A program made the translations under genes and the position numbers. Below the pieces are notes generated by a model. It was not told the DNA's origin. It ran no database searches and worked only from the letters and a program-made list of their open reading frames with translations. This document shows, in pieces, positions 26,598 to 35,872 of a stretch of 64,000 nucleotides of DNA. Source of the stretch: Oscillospiraceae bacterium (lineage in GTDB: Bacteria; Bacillota; Clostridia; Oscillospirales; Oscillospiraceae); contig CACXAQ010000003.1 of assembly GCA_902765595.1 (NCBI GenBank), forward strand, positions 35,349 through 99,348, in the 5' to 3' direction. How positions within the stretch are numbered: the stretch's first letter is position 1; each line of letters starts with the position of its first letter.

Positions 26598-27310
26598 TCG
26601 CGGTATTTGTCAACATGGCCACCGTGCTGGTTGGCAGTCTCCTGGGCATCTTATTCCGGAATCGTCTGAAACCGCAGCTGCAGGAGGCTCTGATGAAGGC
26701 CTTGGGCCTTTGTACGGTGCTGATCGGGATCAGCAGCGCGATCAAGACAGAAAATGTTCTCTGTGCCATCATTTGCATGGTTCTGGGCACAGTCCTGGGC
26801 GAACTGCTGCGCATCGATGATGGGATCGAGAACGCGGGGGATTTCATCAAAGGGAAACTCTTCCGAAACGGCGGCGGAAACAGCCGCTTTACCGAGGGCT
26901 TTGTCTCCGCCTGTATCCTGTTTTGCATCGGCTCCATGACGATTGTCGGCTCTCTGGAAGCGGGGATCCGTCACGATTACAGCATCATCTATGCCAAGAG
27001 CACACTGGACTTCGTTTCGTCCATGGCCTTCGGCGCGGCGATGGGACTTGGCGTCACCTGCTCGGTGCTGTTCATCCTGCTGTTCCAGGGTGGGTTGACC
27101 CTGTTATCCGGACTGCTGGCTCCTGTGCTCAGCAGCGCCGTTGTGACGGAGATGTCTGCGGTAGGCGGCGTGATCCTGATTGGGATGGCGTTCAATATGC
27201 TGGGACTTGGGAAAGAGCGCATCAAGGTAGCAAACATGCTGCCGGCGATTTTCCTGCCGATCGCGTATATCCCCCTGGCATCCTGGATCTCCGGTCTGAT
27301 CGGCGGATAA
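26594..27310 (+). CDS. DUF554 family membrane protein
   Basis: 238 aa integral membrane protein of the DUF554 (YdfK/YqgA) family, with about six or seven predicted helices. It starts MIAVFVNMATVLVGSLLGILFRNRL, typical for the family, with ALGLCTVLIGISSAIK and FCIGSMTIVGSLEAG further on. The function is unknown. It overlaps aroQ by four bases and is the last gene before the terminator, so it is co-expressed with the shikimate genes. Confidence 0.9.
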   Translation: MIAVFVNMATVLVGSLLGILFRNRLKPQLQEALMKALGLCTVLIGISSAIKTENVLCAIICMVLGTVLGELLRIDDGIENAGDFIKGKLFRNGGGNSRFTEGFVSACILFCIGSMTIVGSLEAGIRHDYSIIYAKSTLDFVSSMAFGAAMGLGVTCSVLFILLFQGGLTLLSGLLAPVLSSAVVTEMSAVGGVILIGMAFNMLGLGKERIKVANMLPAIFLPIAYIPLASWISGLIGG

Positions 27311-27314
27311 AAAG

Positions 27315-27359
27315 AAAAAGGAACGGTTCTCATGCAGCTCAGGAGAACCGTTCCTTTTT
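27315..27359. terminator. bidirectional terminator, aro operon / pcrA
   Basis: A 17-bp stem beginning AAAAAGGAACGGTTCTC with an A/T-rich base on both sides. It serves the convergent aro operon and pcrA. Confidence 0.9.
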
Positions 27360-29723
27360 TTATCGTTTGGTCATGTGCTGCGCGGCGGCGCGAAGCATCA
27401 GCTTTTTCAGGCCGATCTTTTCAAATTGGATCTCGATCAAAAAGTCTCCGCCCATGGGAGTCATTTTGATGATCACACCGTCCCCGAAGGCCTTGTGACA
27501 AACCGCGTCACCCAGGCTGAAGCTGGGTGGGGGAGCAGAAGATTTATGCGGCGTCGGGGCGACAGGACGATATAGCTTTGGCTCCGGAGCGCGGCTGACG
27601 AAGCCCAGCTCCTGCCTCCGGTCGTGATAGCCATAGCCCTTGGGCAGATTCTTGTGGATATGTTCTTCCGGAATCTCGTCAACGAAGCGGGAGGCGCGGT
27701 TGGCGGTGGTACGGCCAAAGAGCATGCGCTGTCTGGCACAGACCAGAAAGAGCTTCCGCTTGGCCCGGGTGATGGCCACATAGCAGAGACGCCGTTCCTC
27801 CTCCATCTCCTCAGGCTCGCCGATGGCGCGCATCCCGGGGAAGATGGTCTCCTCCATGCCCACCAGGAAAACTGTGGGGAACTCCAGACCCTTTGCGCTG
27901 TGCATGGTCATCAGCACCACGCTGTCCGCATCCTTGTCATAGGTGTCCAGATCCGTATACAGCGCCACATTTGCCAGATATCCGTCCAGGGTCTCATCGC
28001 CGGATTCCTTCATGAAGCTGAGGATACTGCTCTTCAGCTCCTTTACATTCTCGGCGCGGGTAATATCCTTGTCGTCTGTCGAGGTCTCCAGGAGGCGCAG
28101 ATAACCGGTCTTTTCCAGCAGCTCGTCATACAGTGCATCGGGCGTGTTGTTTTCGGAAAAACGCCGCAGTTCTTCGATCATCTGGGCGAAAAGCAGCATT
28201 TTCCCGGCGGCACGTTTCAGATCCGGATAGCGATCTGAATGGCTCAAGACCGAGAAGAGGCTTTGATCCTCCTGCCGTGCGATCTCCCGGGCGACCTCCA
28301 TGCTCCGCTCACCGATGCCCCGGGGCGGGCTGTTCACGATCCGCAAAAGCCGCAGATCATCGGCTGGGCTCGCGATCACGTTCAGATAAGCCAGCATGTC
28401 CTTGATCTCCGCGTGATCAAAGAATCGGGTTCCGCCGATGATGCGATAGGGGATCCCGCTGCGCTTGAAAGCAAATTCCAGCTGATTGGACTGGGCGTTC
28501 ATTCGGTACAGCACCGCGTGATCCCGCCAGTTCGCGCCCTGGCCAAAGCTGGCAACAATGTTGGAAGCCACAAACTGGGCTTCCTCATTTTCGTTATCGG
28601 CGCAGTACAGCTCGATCTTGTCCCCGGCCCCGGCATTGGTCCACAGTTCCTTTCCCTTTCGGCCCAGGTTGTTGCGGATCACGGCGTTTGCCGCGTCCAA
28701 GATGTGGCCGGTGCTGCGGTAGTTCTGCTCCAGACGAATGGTGCGGCAGTTGGGGAACTGCTTTTCAAAGGAGAGGATGTTCTCGATCGTCGCGCCGCGG
28801 AATTTATAGATGCTCTGGTCATCGTCGCCGACGACGCAGATATTGCCCCATCCGCCGGCCAGCGTGGAGGCCAGCAAGTACTGCAGGTGGTTGGTGTCCT
28901 GATACTCGTCCACCAGAACATACTGGAAGCGGCGCTGCCAGTAGGCGCGGACATCCTCGTTTTCCAGCAGAAGCTTTACAGTAAAGGCGATGAGATCGTC
29001 AAAGTCCATGGCGTTGGCCGAGAACATCCTGCGGGCATACTCCTGGTAGACCTGCCCCACGCGGGCCCTGCGAAAATCGCTGGAGGCGCGTGCCTGCCGC
29101 TGGTATTCCTCCGGCCCGATCCGGGCGTCCTTGGCGCGGCTGATCTCCCCTAAAACAGAGCGGACCGGATAGGTCTTCTCGTCCAGCTCCATTTCCTTGA
29201 GGATCCGCTTTACAAGACTCTGACTGTCGGAAGTGTCATATATTGTGAAGTTATCTGCAAAGCCCAGCTTCTCTGCATCGCGCCGCAAAATGCGCACACA
29301 GGCGGAGTGAAAGGTGCAGGCCCAGATGTCGTTTGCTTCGGGACCCAGCATCTTTTCCAGGCGGGATTTCATCTCGTCGGCAGCCTTGTTGGTGAAGGTG
29401 ATCGCCAGGATCCGCCACGGCGCGACGGGATCCAGAGCCGCCAGCTTTTCCGCCTCGGGACCGCCGGACTCCAGCAAACGCAGGGCGCTCTCGTCCGCGC
29501 CTGGGGGCAGCTCAGTGCTGTCGCTGGCGCGGCCGAACTTCAGGAGATTTGCGATGCGGTTGATGAGTACGGTGGTCTTGCCGCTGCCGGCGCCCGCTAA
29601 AATCAACAGGGGGCCTTCCGTCGCCATCACAGCTTCAAGCTGCATGTTGTTGAGTCGGCCGTATTCAGCCTGAATCAGCTTTTTTCGTGCGCTGCAGAAG
29701 CGCTCTTGAAATGTCGTCATCAT
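27360..29723 (-). CDS. pcrA: ATP-dependent DNA helicase PcrA/UvrD
   Basis: 787 aa superfamily 1A helicase, used in nucleotide excision repair and to remove RecA filaments. Walker A GAGSGKT is at residues 44-50. Further motifs are VDEYQDTNHLQ (II), GDDDQSIYKFRGA (III), LEQNYRSTGHIL (IV), VVLMTMHSAKGLEFPTVF (V) and RRLCYVAITRAKRKLFLV (VI). The C-terminal tail ends in a Tudor-like block (GDAVCHKAFGDGVI). The ATG at 29723 is used; ATGs at 29720 and 29732 are alternatives. No Shine-Dalgarno is visible. Confidence 0.93.
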   Translation of the reverse strand: MMTTFQERFCSARKKLIQAEYGRLNNMQLEAVMATEGPLLILAGAGSGKTTVLINRIANLLKFGRASDSTELPPGADESALRLLESGGPEAEKLAALDPVAPWRILAITFTNKAADEMKSRLEKMLGPEANDIWACTFHSACVRILRRDAEKLGFADNFTIYDTSDSQSLVKRILKEMELDEKTYPVRSVLGEISRAKDARIGPEEYQRQARASSDFRRARVGQVYQEYARRMFSANAMDFDDLIAFTVKLLLENEDVRAYWQRRFQYVLVDEYQDTNHLQYLLASTLAGGWGNICVVGDDDQSIYKFRGATIENILSFEKQFPNCRTIRLEQNYRSTGHILDAANAVIRNNLGRKGKELWTNAGAGDKIELYCADNENEEAQFVASNIVASFGQGANWRDHAVLYRMNAQSNQLEFAFKRSGIPYRIIGGTRFFDHAEIKDMLAYLNVIASPADDLRLLRIVNSPPRGIGERSMEVAREIARQEDQSLFSVLSHSDRYPDLKRAAGKMLLFAQMIEELRRFSENNTPDALYDELLEKTGYLRLLETSTDDKDITRAENVKELKSSILSFMKESGDETLDGYLANVALYTDLDTYDKDADSVVLMTMHSAKGLEFPTVFLVGMEETIFPGMRAIGEPEEMEEERRLCYVAITRAKRKLFLVCARQRMLFGRTTANRASRFVDEIPEEHIHKNLPKGYGYHDRRQELGFVSRAPEPKLYRPVAPTPHKSSAPPPSFSLGDAVCHKAFGDGVIIKMTPMGGDFLIEIQFEKIGLKKLMLRAAAQHMTKR

Positions 29724-29730
29724 GGCATGC

Positions 29731-29759
29731 ATTGTAGCACGAAAGCGAAGCAGATACAA
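29731..29759 (-). promoter_or_regulatory. putative promoter for pcrA
   Basis: On the - strand, TTGTAT and TACAAT are 17 bases apart. The predicted transcription start falls on or next to the ATG at 29723, implying a leaderless mRNA. Confidence 0.5.
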
Positions 29760-29808
29760 GCGCGGATTGCATCGCCGTTTCCAATATATGAAAACAGGGG
29801 CAAGCGGC

Positions 29809-29837
29809 TTGCAAAACGGAGAAGCTTCAAGTAAAAT
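29809..29837 (+). promoter_or_regulatory. sigma-A promoter for the GH25 gene
   Basis: TTGCAA and TAAAAT with 17-base spacing, 51 bases before the start codon. Confidence 0.6.
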
Positions 29838-29888
29838 GTAGAAAAGCTTACGCATTTTCGAGAATCCTACAGACGAGAAGGAATGCTC

Positions 29889-31673
29889 ATGACGAAGATC
29901 AAATCTGTTTTCCGCAGGATCTGGGACCTGATAAGCGATCCGCGGTTGGAAAAACCGCTGATGATCGCAGCCCCTGTTCTGACGCTGGTGCTGGTTGGGT
30001 TGATCCTGCTTCCGCGTCTTCTGAACACAGATCCTACCGCAAAGGCGAGCGTGATCGTGGAACCGGCTGTTCAGACGATAGCTCCTGCCGCCGCGGTTAC
30101 AGCGCCATCGCCGGAAGCAACGATCGAGCCAACGCCCGATCCGACGCCCGATCCGACGCCGACTCCCACTGACACTCCGCAAATTGCCTTGCATCTGGCG
30201 GCAAACTCCGTCAATCGGGATCTTTATGTCAGAGTGATGGGGGAGAATGGTGACCCGGTCACAGGTCACACTTTCCGGCTGGATTTTCTCTTTCCGGACG
30301 GCTTGACCTACAGTTATGATACCGAAGAAGACGGGAGCAGCTGCTATCTGGTCCATTTGGAGCCCGGGGAGTATAAGGTCAGCATGCAGCCCTATGAGGG
30401 TTACTCGGTGCCGGACCCGATCCAATGCACCGTTCGTGCGGATGCCCAATATACCCCCATCGAAGACATTGAAGCGGTTGTGGATGTGAAGGATGTGTCC
30501 GAGGTTTCCCAGGCTGAGGTCCCCGATGAAACAAACGACGCTCCGGAGGAGACCGTGCCGGAAGTCATTGTGATATCCAATGAGGAGCTGTCCGAGGATA
30601 AGGTCCCGGTACTGGATGAACAGGGCAACCAGCTTTATATCTATCGGTTCCCATTAGGCCCGAACGGGTACTTGCTCTATCGCGGCACAGACATTGAGAG
30701 CGATGTGTTTCCCGTGGATGAAGATGGGGATGAGATCCCGGAATATGGTCTGTATCTGGTCGAGCCGGAGATTCAGATAGAAACGGAAGAACCGGCAGAT
30801 CCGGAGGAACCCGGTGATCCTGGTGATACTCCCGGAGAAGCGGAGCTGCCTTACTATGTCAGCGTAGCGCTCTTCAAGCCTGACGGAACTCCTGTGGATA
30901 CATACGAATATATTCTGGTGCCGCTGACGGAAAGGATCGAAAAGAAGGTCGGTTGGCAGACCATTGACGGAAAAGAGTACTTTTTGTATGAAGACGGGAG
31001 TATGGCGGTCGGCCTGAAACGGATCGGAGGAAAGCTCTACTATTTCAATCTGTACGGTGTAAAGGCGAACTCGATCGGGATCGACGTATCCTTCTATAAT
31101 GACGACATCGATTGGCAGGCGGTCAAGTCCCAGGGGATCGACTTTGCCATTATTCGCATAGGTGGTCGAGGCTGGAGCACAGGGGTGCTGTACGATGACA
31201 GCCGTACCCAGGAGTATCTCCGCGGCGCTCACGCTGCCGGCATCAAAGTGGGCGTTTACTTCTATTCCACCGCTATAAATCCCTATGAAGCGGTGGAAGA
31301 GGCAAGTGTGGCGCTCAAAGCGGTAGGGGGGATCTCTCTGGATTACCCGATCTTCATCGATATGGAGTACTCCGGGGACTATCCCTCCGGGCGAGCTGAC
31401 CGCCTTTCGGCCAGCCAGCGCTCTGAGATCGCAGTTGCGTTTTGCGAAACGGTCCGCAACAGCGGTTATCGTCCCGGCGTTTACGCCGGACAAAACTTTT
31501 TGAAGTCCGCAATTAACTACAGCTCCATATCCGGCTATACCATCTGGCTTGCCAGCTACACCAGGGACAATCAGCTTCCCAATTATTCCAATCGCTACGA
31601 CATCTGGCAGTTTACCGACCGGGCCTATGTGGACGGGATGGACGGCGGTGTGGATATGAATGTGATCTTCTGA
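29889..31673 (+). CDS. membrane-anchored GH25 lysozyme with wall-binding repeat
   Basis: 594 aa. A cytoplasmic basic start and one membrane helix (about residues 25-45) lead to a Pro/Thr-rich linker with repeated TPDP. Next come beta-rich segments resembling SpaA-type modules, an acidic linker, and a choline-binding-like repeat (WQTIDGKEYFLYEDGSMAVGLKRIGGKLYYFN). The C-terminal GH25 muramidase domain begins IGIDVSFYNDDIDWQAVK; its catalytic acidic pair is FIDMEY (Asp491, Glu493). It probably remodels peptidoglycan at the outer membrane face. AGAAGGA favours ATG 29889 over 29883. Confidence 0.9.
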   Translation: MTKIKSVFRRIWDLISDPRLEKPLMIAAPVLTLVLVGLILLPRLLNTDPTAKASVIVEPAVQTIAPAAAVTAPSPEATIEPTPDPTPDPTPTPTDTPQIALHLAANSVNRDLYVRVMGENGDPVTGHTFRLDFLFPDGLTYSYDTEEDGSSCYLVHLEPGEYKVSMQPYEGYSVPDPIQCTVRADAQYTPIEDIEAVVDVKDVSEVSQAEVPDETNDAPEETVPEVIVISNEELSEDKVPVLDEQGNQLYIYRFPLGPNGYLLYRGTDIESDVFPVDEDGDEIPEYGLYLVEPEIQIETEEPADPEEPGDPGDTPGEAELPYYVSVALFKPDGTPVDTYEYILVPLTERIEKKVGWQTIDGKEYFLYEDGSMAVGLKRIGGKLYYFNLYGVKANSIGIDVSFYNDDIDWQAVKSQGIDFAIIRIGGRGWSTGVLYDDSRTQEYLRGAHAAGIKVGVYFYSTAINPYEAVEEASVALKAVGGISLDYPIFIDMEYSGDYPSGRADRLSASQRSEIAVAFCETVRNSGYRPGVYAGQNFLKSAINYSSISGYTIWLASYTRDNQLPNYSNRYDIWQFTDRAYVDGMDGGVDMNVIF

Positions 31674-31685
31674 TGGAGTGATGCG

Positions 31686-31722
31686 AAAAAGCTCCTGTGT
31701 TCATGAACACAGGAGCTTTTTC
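31686..31722. terminator. bidirectional terminator, GH25 / surface protein
   Basis: AAAAAGCTCCTGTGT / ACACAGGAGCTTTTT, 15-bp perfect stem around TCATGA. Confidence 0.9.
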
Positions 31723-31765
31723 TGGTTTTTCCGCAGGGTTTACTTATGCGCTTTGAGGAGTGGAA

Positions 31766-34576
31766 TCACTCCTTGGCGGAATTCTGCTGATTCTCGGACA
31801 ACTCCGACTCAAAGCTTGCTTCCTCGTAAGGAGCGCTCTTTTTGCCGAACTGTTTTTTCTTCTTCTGCAGGACCAGGAACGCCGCGATGACAGCCAGCAG
31901 AAGGGCGGAAGCAATCAGGAGAATGATAAAGAGGGTGCTGTTGGATTCGTCACCGGTACGGGGCTGCTTGGAATCATTCTGGGGCGTGATACCCTGGGTG
32001 ATGGTCAGCTTGCCGTCGATCTTGGTGATGTTGTAGTTTTCGGTGACATCGGCGCCCTTCGCGTCAACGATGTGGACCTCGGTGACTTTCTTGACATAGG
32101 TTCCCACATTGATGACACCGTTGGTGACAAGGTTGCCCTTCGCGTCCGTAACGGTAAACTTGACGCCGTCTTTATCCCGGAACTTGTGACCGCTGACCAG
32201 GGAGGTGGCCTTAACATTGTTGTTCACAAGGGCCTTGCCGTCATAAGTCTTGCTTGCGGAGACGGCTTCCAGGGTCAGATCGAATTTCTTGACGGTCAGG
32301 GTGGCGTTGGCTGCGGTGATCTTATACTTGTCGGGGCTTACGTCGGAGCCGTTCTTGTCCTTGATGGTGACGACGGGCACGATGGTGTAGGTACCGGCAT
32401 TGGTTATCTCATCAAGCACCTGGTCGCCCTGCTTGATCTGCAGCTTCACGGAGGCTACATCGCCGTCCAGGAGGCCGCTGATGTTATAGCCGCTCTGATC
32501 CGGCTTGCGGGCGGTTCCGTCATAGGTCCAGGACTGATCCTTCGTGGTCACAGCAACGGGGATAGTGGTCTTCTCGCTTACGTTGATGGTCAGCTTCCCG
32601 TCGACCGTTTTGATCGTGTAATTTGCGGTCACGTCCGCACTGCCGTTGTTCGTGTCGACGATCCGGACCGCGTTTTTATCGATGCTGGTAACAAAGGTCT
32701 CTTTGCCGCTGCCTTTGACGAAGTCACCCCGCAGCTCATGGCCGGAGAGAAGGCCTTCAGCCTTGTAGCCGTGCTGGAATTTCTTGTCCGCCGTAGCGCA
32801 GTCTTTCGCCTCGATGACCTTGTTGCCGTTGGTGGTCACGGCGCCGGTGATGGCGGTAATGGTAACAGTGCGCGCAGTCACGGTGATCTTGCCGGCATTG
32901 TCGTTATCGATCGTGACGGCGTATTTGCTCTCCGTTACATCATTTCCGTCCTTGTCCTTGATCACAAGGGAGGAGATCCTGCTCGGAACAGGGGAGGCGG
33001 TCACGTCGGTGCTACCGCCTTCAAAGCTCACCAGGATGCTGTCGCCCTCGGCCAGAGCACCCTTGGTGATCTCGCAATCATTTGCGGTGATGAGGCTTCC
33101 GGAGTACTCCGCGGTGCGGTCCTTGGAGCGGATCGTGACGGCGATCTTCTCCGGGGGAGCAGGGGGCTCCACGCCTTCGCTCTCCCGATATGTGATCTCA
33201 TAGTTCTCCGTGTTGTCGGTTTCACCGTTTTTGATGACGGCACCGGAAGGAACGGCAACGTATTTGCCATCCTCGGTCAGACGGACCGTGAGCGTTACAG
33301 ACGCAATGCTGTCGCCCTCGTTCAGCGTACCGGAGAGATCGTAGCCGTTTGCCACATATTCATCGCCGTCTGCGATGGGGGCTTTTGCGGTAATGGTGAT
33401 CTCTGTCTTGACGGGAATCACATCCGGATCAGGCGTAACAACGGGATCGGGAGTGACCTCAGGATCGGGAGTGACCTCAGGATCGGGAGTGACCTCCGGC
33501 TTTTCCACAGGTTCGCTGGGAACATATTTGAGCGCATAGTTTTCGGTGACGTCTTTGTCGCCGTGCTTGATCACGGCGGAGGAAGGCGTGCAGATAAACT
33601 GTCCATCCTGTTCGCTGACAGTCAGCGCGACCTCATCGATGGTGTCTCCTTCGGCAAGCTGCCCTTGATAACTGTAGAAGTTGGGAACAAAACCGTCATC
33701 CTGCTGTACGGGAACATTGGCGAGGATGGTGATGATGGGCTTCCAGGCAGCCTCAACGCGGCAGTCTGCAAAGGGGAGAAACGTCTCTCCGGGGTTCAGG
33801 GTAAGGGCGGCGCCGTTCTCGTAGCGGACGTTCCATTCGGAAAAATGTTTTGTCTCCGTATCTTCGGGAGCATCGCCGGCGGTATAGGGCTTACCGAAGG
33901 CAAGCTTGTTTCCCGTGCCTTCGGACTGGCTGTCTAAGACCTCGGTAACCGTGATTTCCGCCTCGGGATCAACAAGGGATAGGACTACTGTGATCGTGTA
34001 TACCTGGGGGTCTGCCGTAGAAAAGGACGAAAACAGGTCTTCATTGAAGATTGCCTTCTTTTCATCGATGACCGTGTCCTCGGTCTCATCTTCCTCGGCG
34101 GCCAGAGCTTCGGCCTTCAAAGTGAGACTTGCATCCTTTTTGCTTGCAGTGAAGGGCAGTACTTTCGTTTTGGCGTCGTCCTTCAGCTCATCTCCGCGGA
34201 GGTAGGCCTGGGAAACAATAAAGCCCTCGGGCGGAGTAATGACCAGGTCGTTTTTGAGCAGGTCACTCATGACGACAGAGCCAGGCATGCGGGTCATCGG
34301 AACGGGTTTCTTTTCAGAATCGCCGCTGGGGCCATTTCCTTCCAGCAGAATGGAATAGGGCTTTTTGTTCAGCAGCTCCGTTTCCTTCTCTGCGGGGACG
34401 GGGATCAGTTTTTCCTCAGCTTCTTTATCCGGGTTCAAAAGAAAGAGCTCATAGACGAGAGACTCCTTTCCGGAGACCCTTGCCTCATCATCTGCAAACC
34501 CCAGGCTGCCGGCAAACTGGATCGAGAATACCAAAACCAGCAGCAGGCACAGCATGGTTTTCATTGCTTTCTTCAT
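31766..34576 (-). CDS. large surface protein with MBG-like repeats, probable sortase substrate
   Basis: 936 aa. A signal peptide (KKAMKTMLCLLLVLVFSIQFAGSLGFA) starts a secreted beta-rich protein. The middle holds a PDPEVT repeat spacer and several 70-90-residue modules with recurring VTENY-I, GKLTI and SGH-FR patterns, like MBG/Ig-type repeats. Near the C-terminus KQPRTGDESN precedes a membrane helix and KKKKQFGKK. This resembles an LPXTG sorting signal with Q in place of L. The tail after the helix is about 30 residues, longer than usual. The sortase gene lies just upstream in the same operon. GAGGTG supports the start. Confidence 0.82.
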   Translation of the reverse strand: MKKAMKTMLCLLLVLVFSIQFAGSLGFADDEARVSGKESLVYELFLLNPDKEAEEKLIPVPAEKETELLNKKPYSILLEGNGPSGDSEKKPVPMTRMPGSVVMSDLLKNDLVITPPEGFIVSQAYLRGDELKDDAKTKVLPFTASKKDASLTLKAEALAAEEDETEDTVIDEKKAIFNEDLFSSFSTADPQVYTITVVLSLVDPEAEITVTEVLDSQSEGTGNKLAFGKPYTAGDAPEDTETKHFSEWNVRYENGAALTLNPGETFLPFADCRVEAAWKPIITILANVPVQQDDGFVPNFYSYQGQLAEGDTIDEVALTVSEQDGQFICTPSSAVIKHGDKDVTENYALKYVPSEPVEKPEVTPDPEVTPDPEVTPDPVVTPDPDVIPVKTEITITAKAPIADGDEYVANGYDLSGTLNEGDSIASVTLTVRLTEDGKYVAVPSGAVIKNGETDNTENYEITYRESEGVEPPAPPEKIAVTIRSKDRTAEYSGSLITANDCEITKGALAEGDSILVSFEGGSTDVTASPVPSRISSLVIKDKDGNDVTESKYAVTIDNDNAGKITVTARTVTITAITGAVTTNGNKVIEAKDCATADKKFQHGYKAEGLLSGHELRGDFVKGSGKETFVTSIDKNAVRIVDTNNGSADVTANYTIKTVDGKLTINVSEKTTIPVAVTTKDQSWTYDGTARKPDQSGYNISGLLDGDVASVKLQIKQGDQVLDEITNAGTYTIVPVVTIKDKNGSDVSPDKYKITAANATLTVKKFDLTLEAVSASKTYDGKALVNNNVKATSLVSGHKFRDKDGVKFTVTDAKGNLVTNGVINVGTYVKKVTEVHIVDAKGADVTENYNITKIDGKLTITQGITPQNDSKQPRTGDESNSTLFIILLIASALLLAVIAAFLVLQKKKKQFGKKSAPYEEASFESELSENQQNSAKE
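33445..33498 (-). repeat. three 18-bp direct repeats coding PDPEVT
   Basis: Three perfect in-frame copies of an 18-bp unit (core gatcgggagtgacctc, spaced 18 bases), with degenerate copies alongside. They encode the Pro/Asp spacer of the surface protein and may vary in number between strains. Confidence 0.85.
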
Positions 34577-34610
34577 TTGGGTTCACCTCACAATGTAAAG
34601 GGTAGTGTGC

Positions 34611-35408
34611 TCAATGGATGGGAACGAGTTTTCCCTGAACGACGTAACGGGCGTCATAGAATTCATAAGAGCAGGTCGAGAGAGTAATGATATGGTCTTC
34701 GGAGTTCAGCTCTACGTCTGCCTTGAAATCCGACTGTGATGCCATGCGCTTCAGGTAGCTGTCGTATGCTTCAGGACTGTCAAAGGAAAAAGTGTAGGTG
34801 TCGGAATCCGCGTCGGTCAGATACGCGGCAAAGATCTCGACACGATAGTTCATGTCCCTGGTGCTGAGGTACATGATGGGATGTTCCCGGTAGTAGTTGA
34901 CGTTCGTGTAGTTGACGAGACTTGCAAATTTGGAGCCATCCTGCATGTGATGACCGTAGATCACGGTGTTTTCACTGGAAAAATCACGGTTGCAGTTGCA
35001 GTCAACAAACAGGGAGCCGCTGAGGCTTCGGGTGCCGTCCAGGAAGTGGTCCAGGTAAAACTCGTTGTTGTCTGCTTCAACTACACCATAATCGATAGGC
35101 GTTGAAGGGCTGTAGATCCAGGCAACGGCATCGGGATAATCTGAGAAGAACTTATCAAGATCGTACATGCTGTTGAGCGGAGAAATCTCATCGTCAAGCT
35201 TGATCGCGTCTTCTGTTTCGGTTGAGTAGACACGGGGAGTAGGGGAGACGGCCTGCTTAATGGAATACTCGGTAGCGGCGCCGCTGTCCTTTACCCTGGC
35301 CTCTTTGTGTTCGAGCTTGTCAGTAATGAGCTTGTAAGCGCTGAAAATCATGACGCCTACCAATGCACCGGATACGATAACAAGCAGAAGCTGTACATAT
35401 TTTTTCAC
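34611..35408 (-). CDS. srtB: class B sortase
   Basis: 265 aa membrane-anchored transpeptidase with one N-terminal helix (about residues 6-27). The catalytic triad is visible: His153 or His154 in VIYGHHMQDGSKF, Cys246 in TLSTCSYEF and Arg254 in DARYVVQGKL. The long spacer and TLSTC motif are typical of class B. The start is GTG 35408 with AAGGGGG upstream. The probable substrate gene follows after 34 bases in the same operon. Confidence 0.93.
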   Translation of the reverse strand: MKKYVQLLLVIVSGALVGVMIFSAYKLITDKLEHKEARVKDSGAATEYSIKQAVSPTPRVYSTETEDAIKLDDEISPLNSMYDLDKFFSDYPDAVAWIYSPSTPIDYGVVEADNNEFYLDHFLDGTRSLSGSLFVDCNCNRDFSSENTVIYGHHMQDGSKFASLVNYTNVNYYREHPIMYLSTRDMNYRVEIFAAYLTDADSDTYTFSFDSPEAYDSYLKRMASQSDFKADVELNSEDHIITLSTCSYEFYDARYVVQGKLVPIH

Positions 35409-35533
35409 GCAACAGCCCCCTTTCCTTTGCTATGGCCCCATTATAGTACAAGAGTTTCAAAAAAGAAACATAAGAAGTCTTAAGAATGGCCGAACGGTCT
35501 GGAAGGTCCAGGCAACCATGGAAAACACGTCCA

Positions 35534-35568
35534 TAAAAAAACACAGACAGGATTTCTCCTGTCTGTGT
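35534..35568 (-). terminator. terminator of the tRNA operon
   Basis: ACACAGACAGGA / TCCTGTCTGTGT stem; the A-run at 35534-35541 is a T-tail on the - strand. Confidence 0.85.
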
Positions 35569-35570
35569 GC

Positions 35571-35645
35571 TGGAGGCGCCACCCAGATTTGAACTGGGGA
35601 ATCGAGGATTTGCAGTCCTCTGCCTTACCACTTGGCTATGGCGCC
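35571..35645 (-). tRNA. tRNA-Cys (GCA)
   Basis: Cloverleaf with acceptor GGCGCCA/TGGCGCC, discriminator T (U73, as in tRNA-Cys), encoded CCA and anticodon loop CTGCAAA. Last gene of the four-tRNA operon. Confidence 0.95.
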
Positions 35646-35650
35646 ATATA

Positions 35651-35679
35651 ACATTTGCGGGCTGAAGGCCCGCAAATGT
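35651..35679 (-). other. hairpin spacer between tRNA-Gly and tRNA-Cys
   Basis: A 12-bp perfect stem ACATTTGCGGGC / GCCCGCAAATGT. There is no T-run on the transcribed strand, so it is probably an RNA processing or spacer hairpin rather than a terminator. Confidence 0.55.
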
Positions 35680-35685
35680 ATTTTG

Positions 35686-35761
35686 TGGAGCGGGCAACGA
35701 GGCTCGAACTCGCTACCTCCACCTTGGCAAGGTGGCGCTCTACCGGATGAGCTATGCCCGC
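35686..35761 (-). tRNA. tRNA-Gly (GCC)
   Basis: Acceptor GCGGGCA/TGCCCGC, U73, encoded CCA, anticodon loop TTGCCAA. Confidence 0.95.
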
Positions 35762-35783
35762 GAAGACCCCGCTGATAGCGGGG

Positions 35784-35859
<76 letters not shown>

Positions 35860-35872
35860 ATATTGACATCTT

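Noticed and set aside
33421-33500. CRISPR-like spaced repeats
   Set aside because: They are in-frame 18-bp coding repeats of the surface protein spacer.
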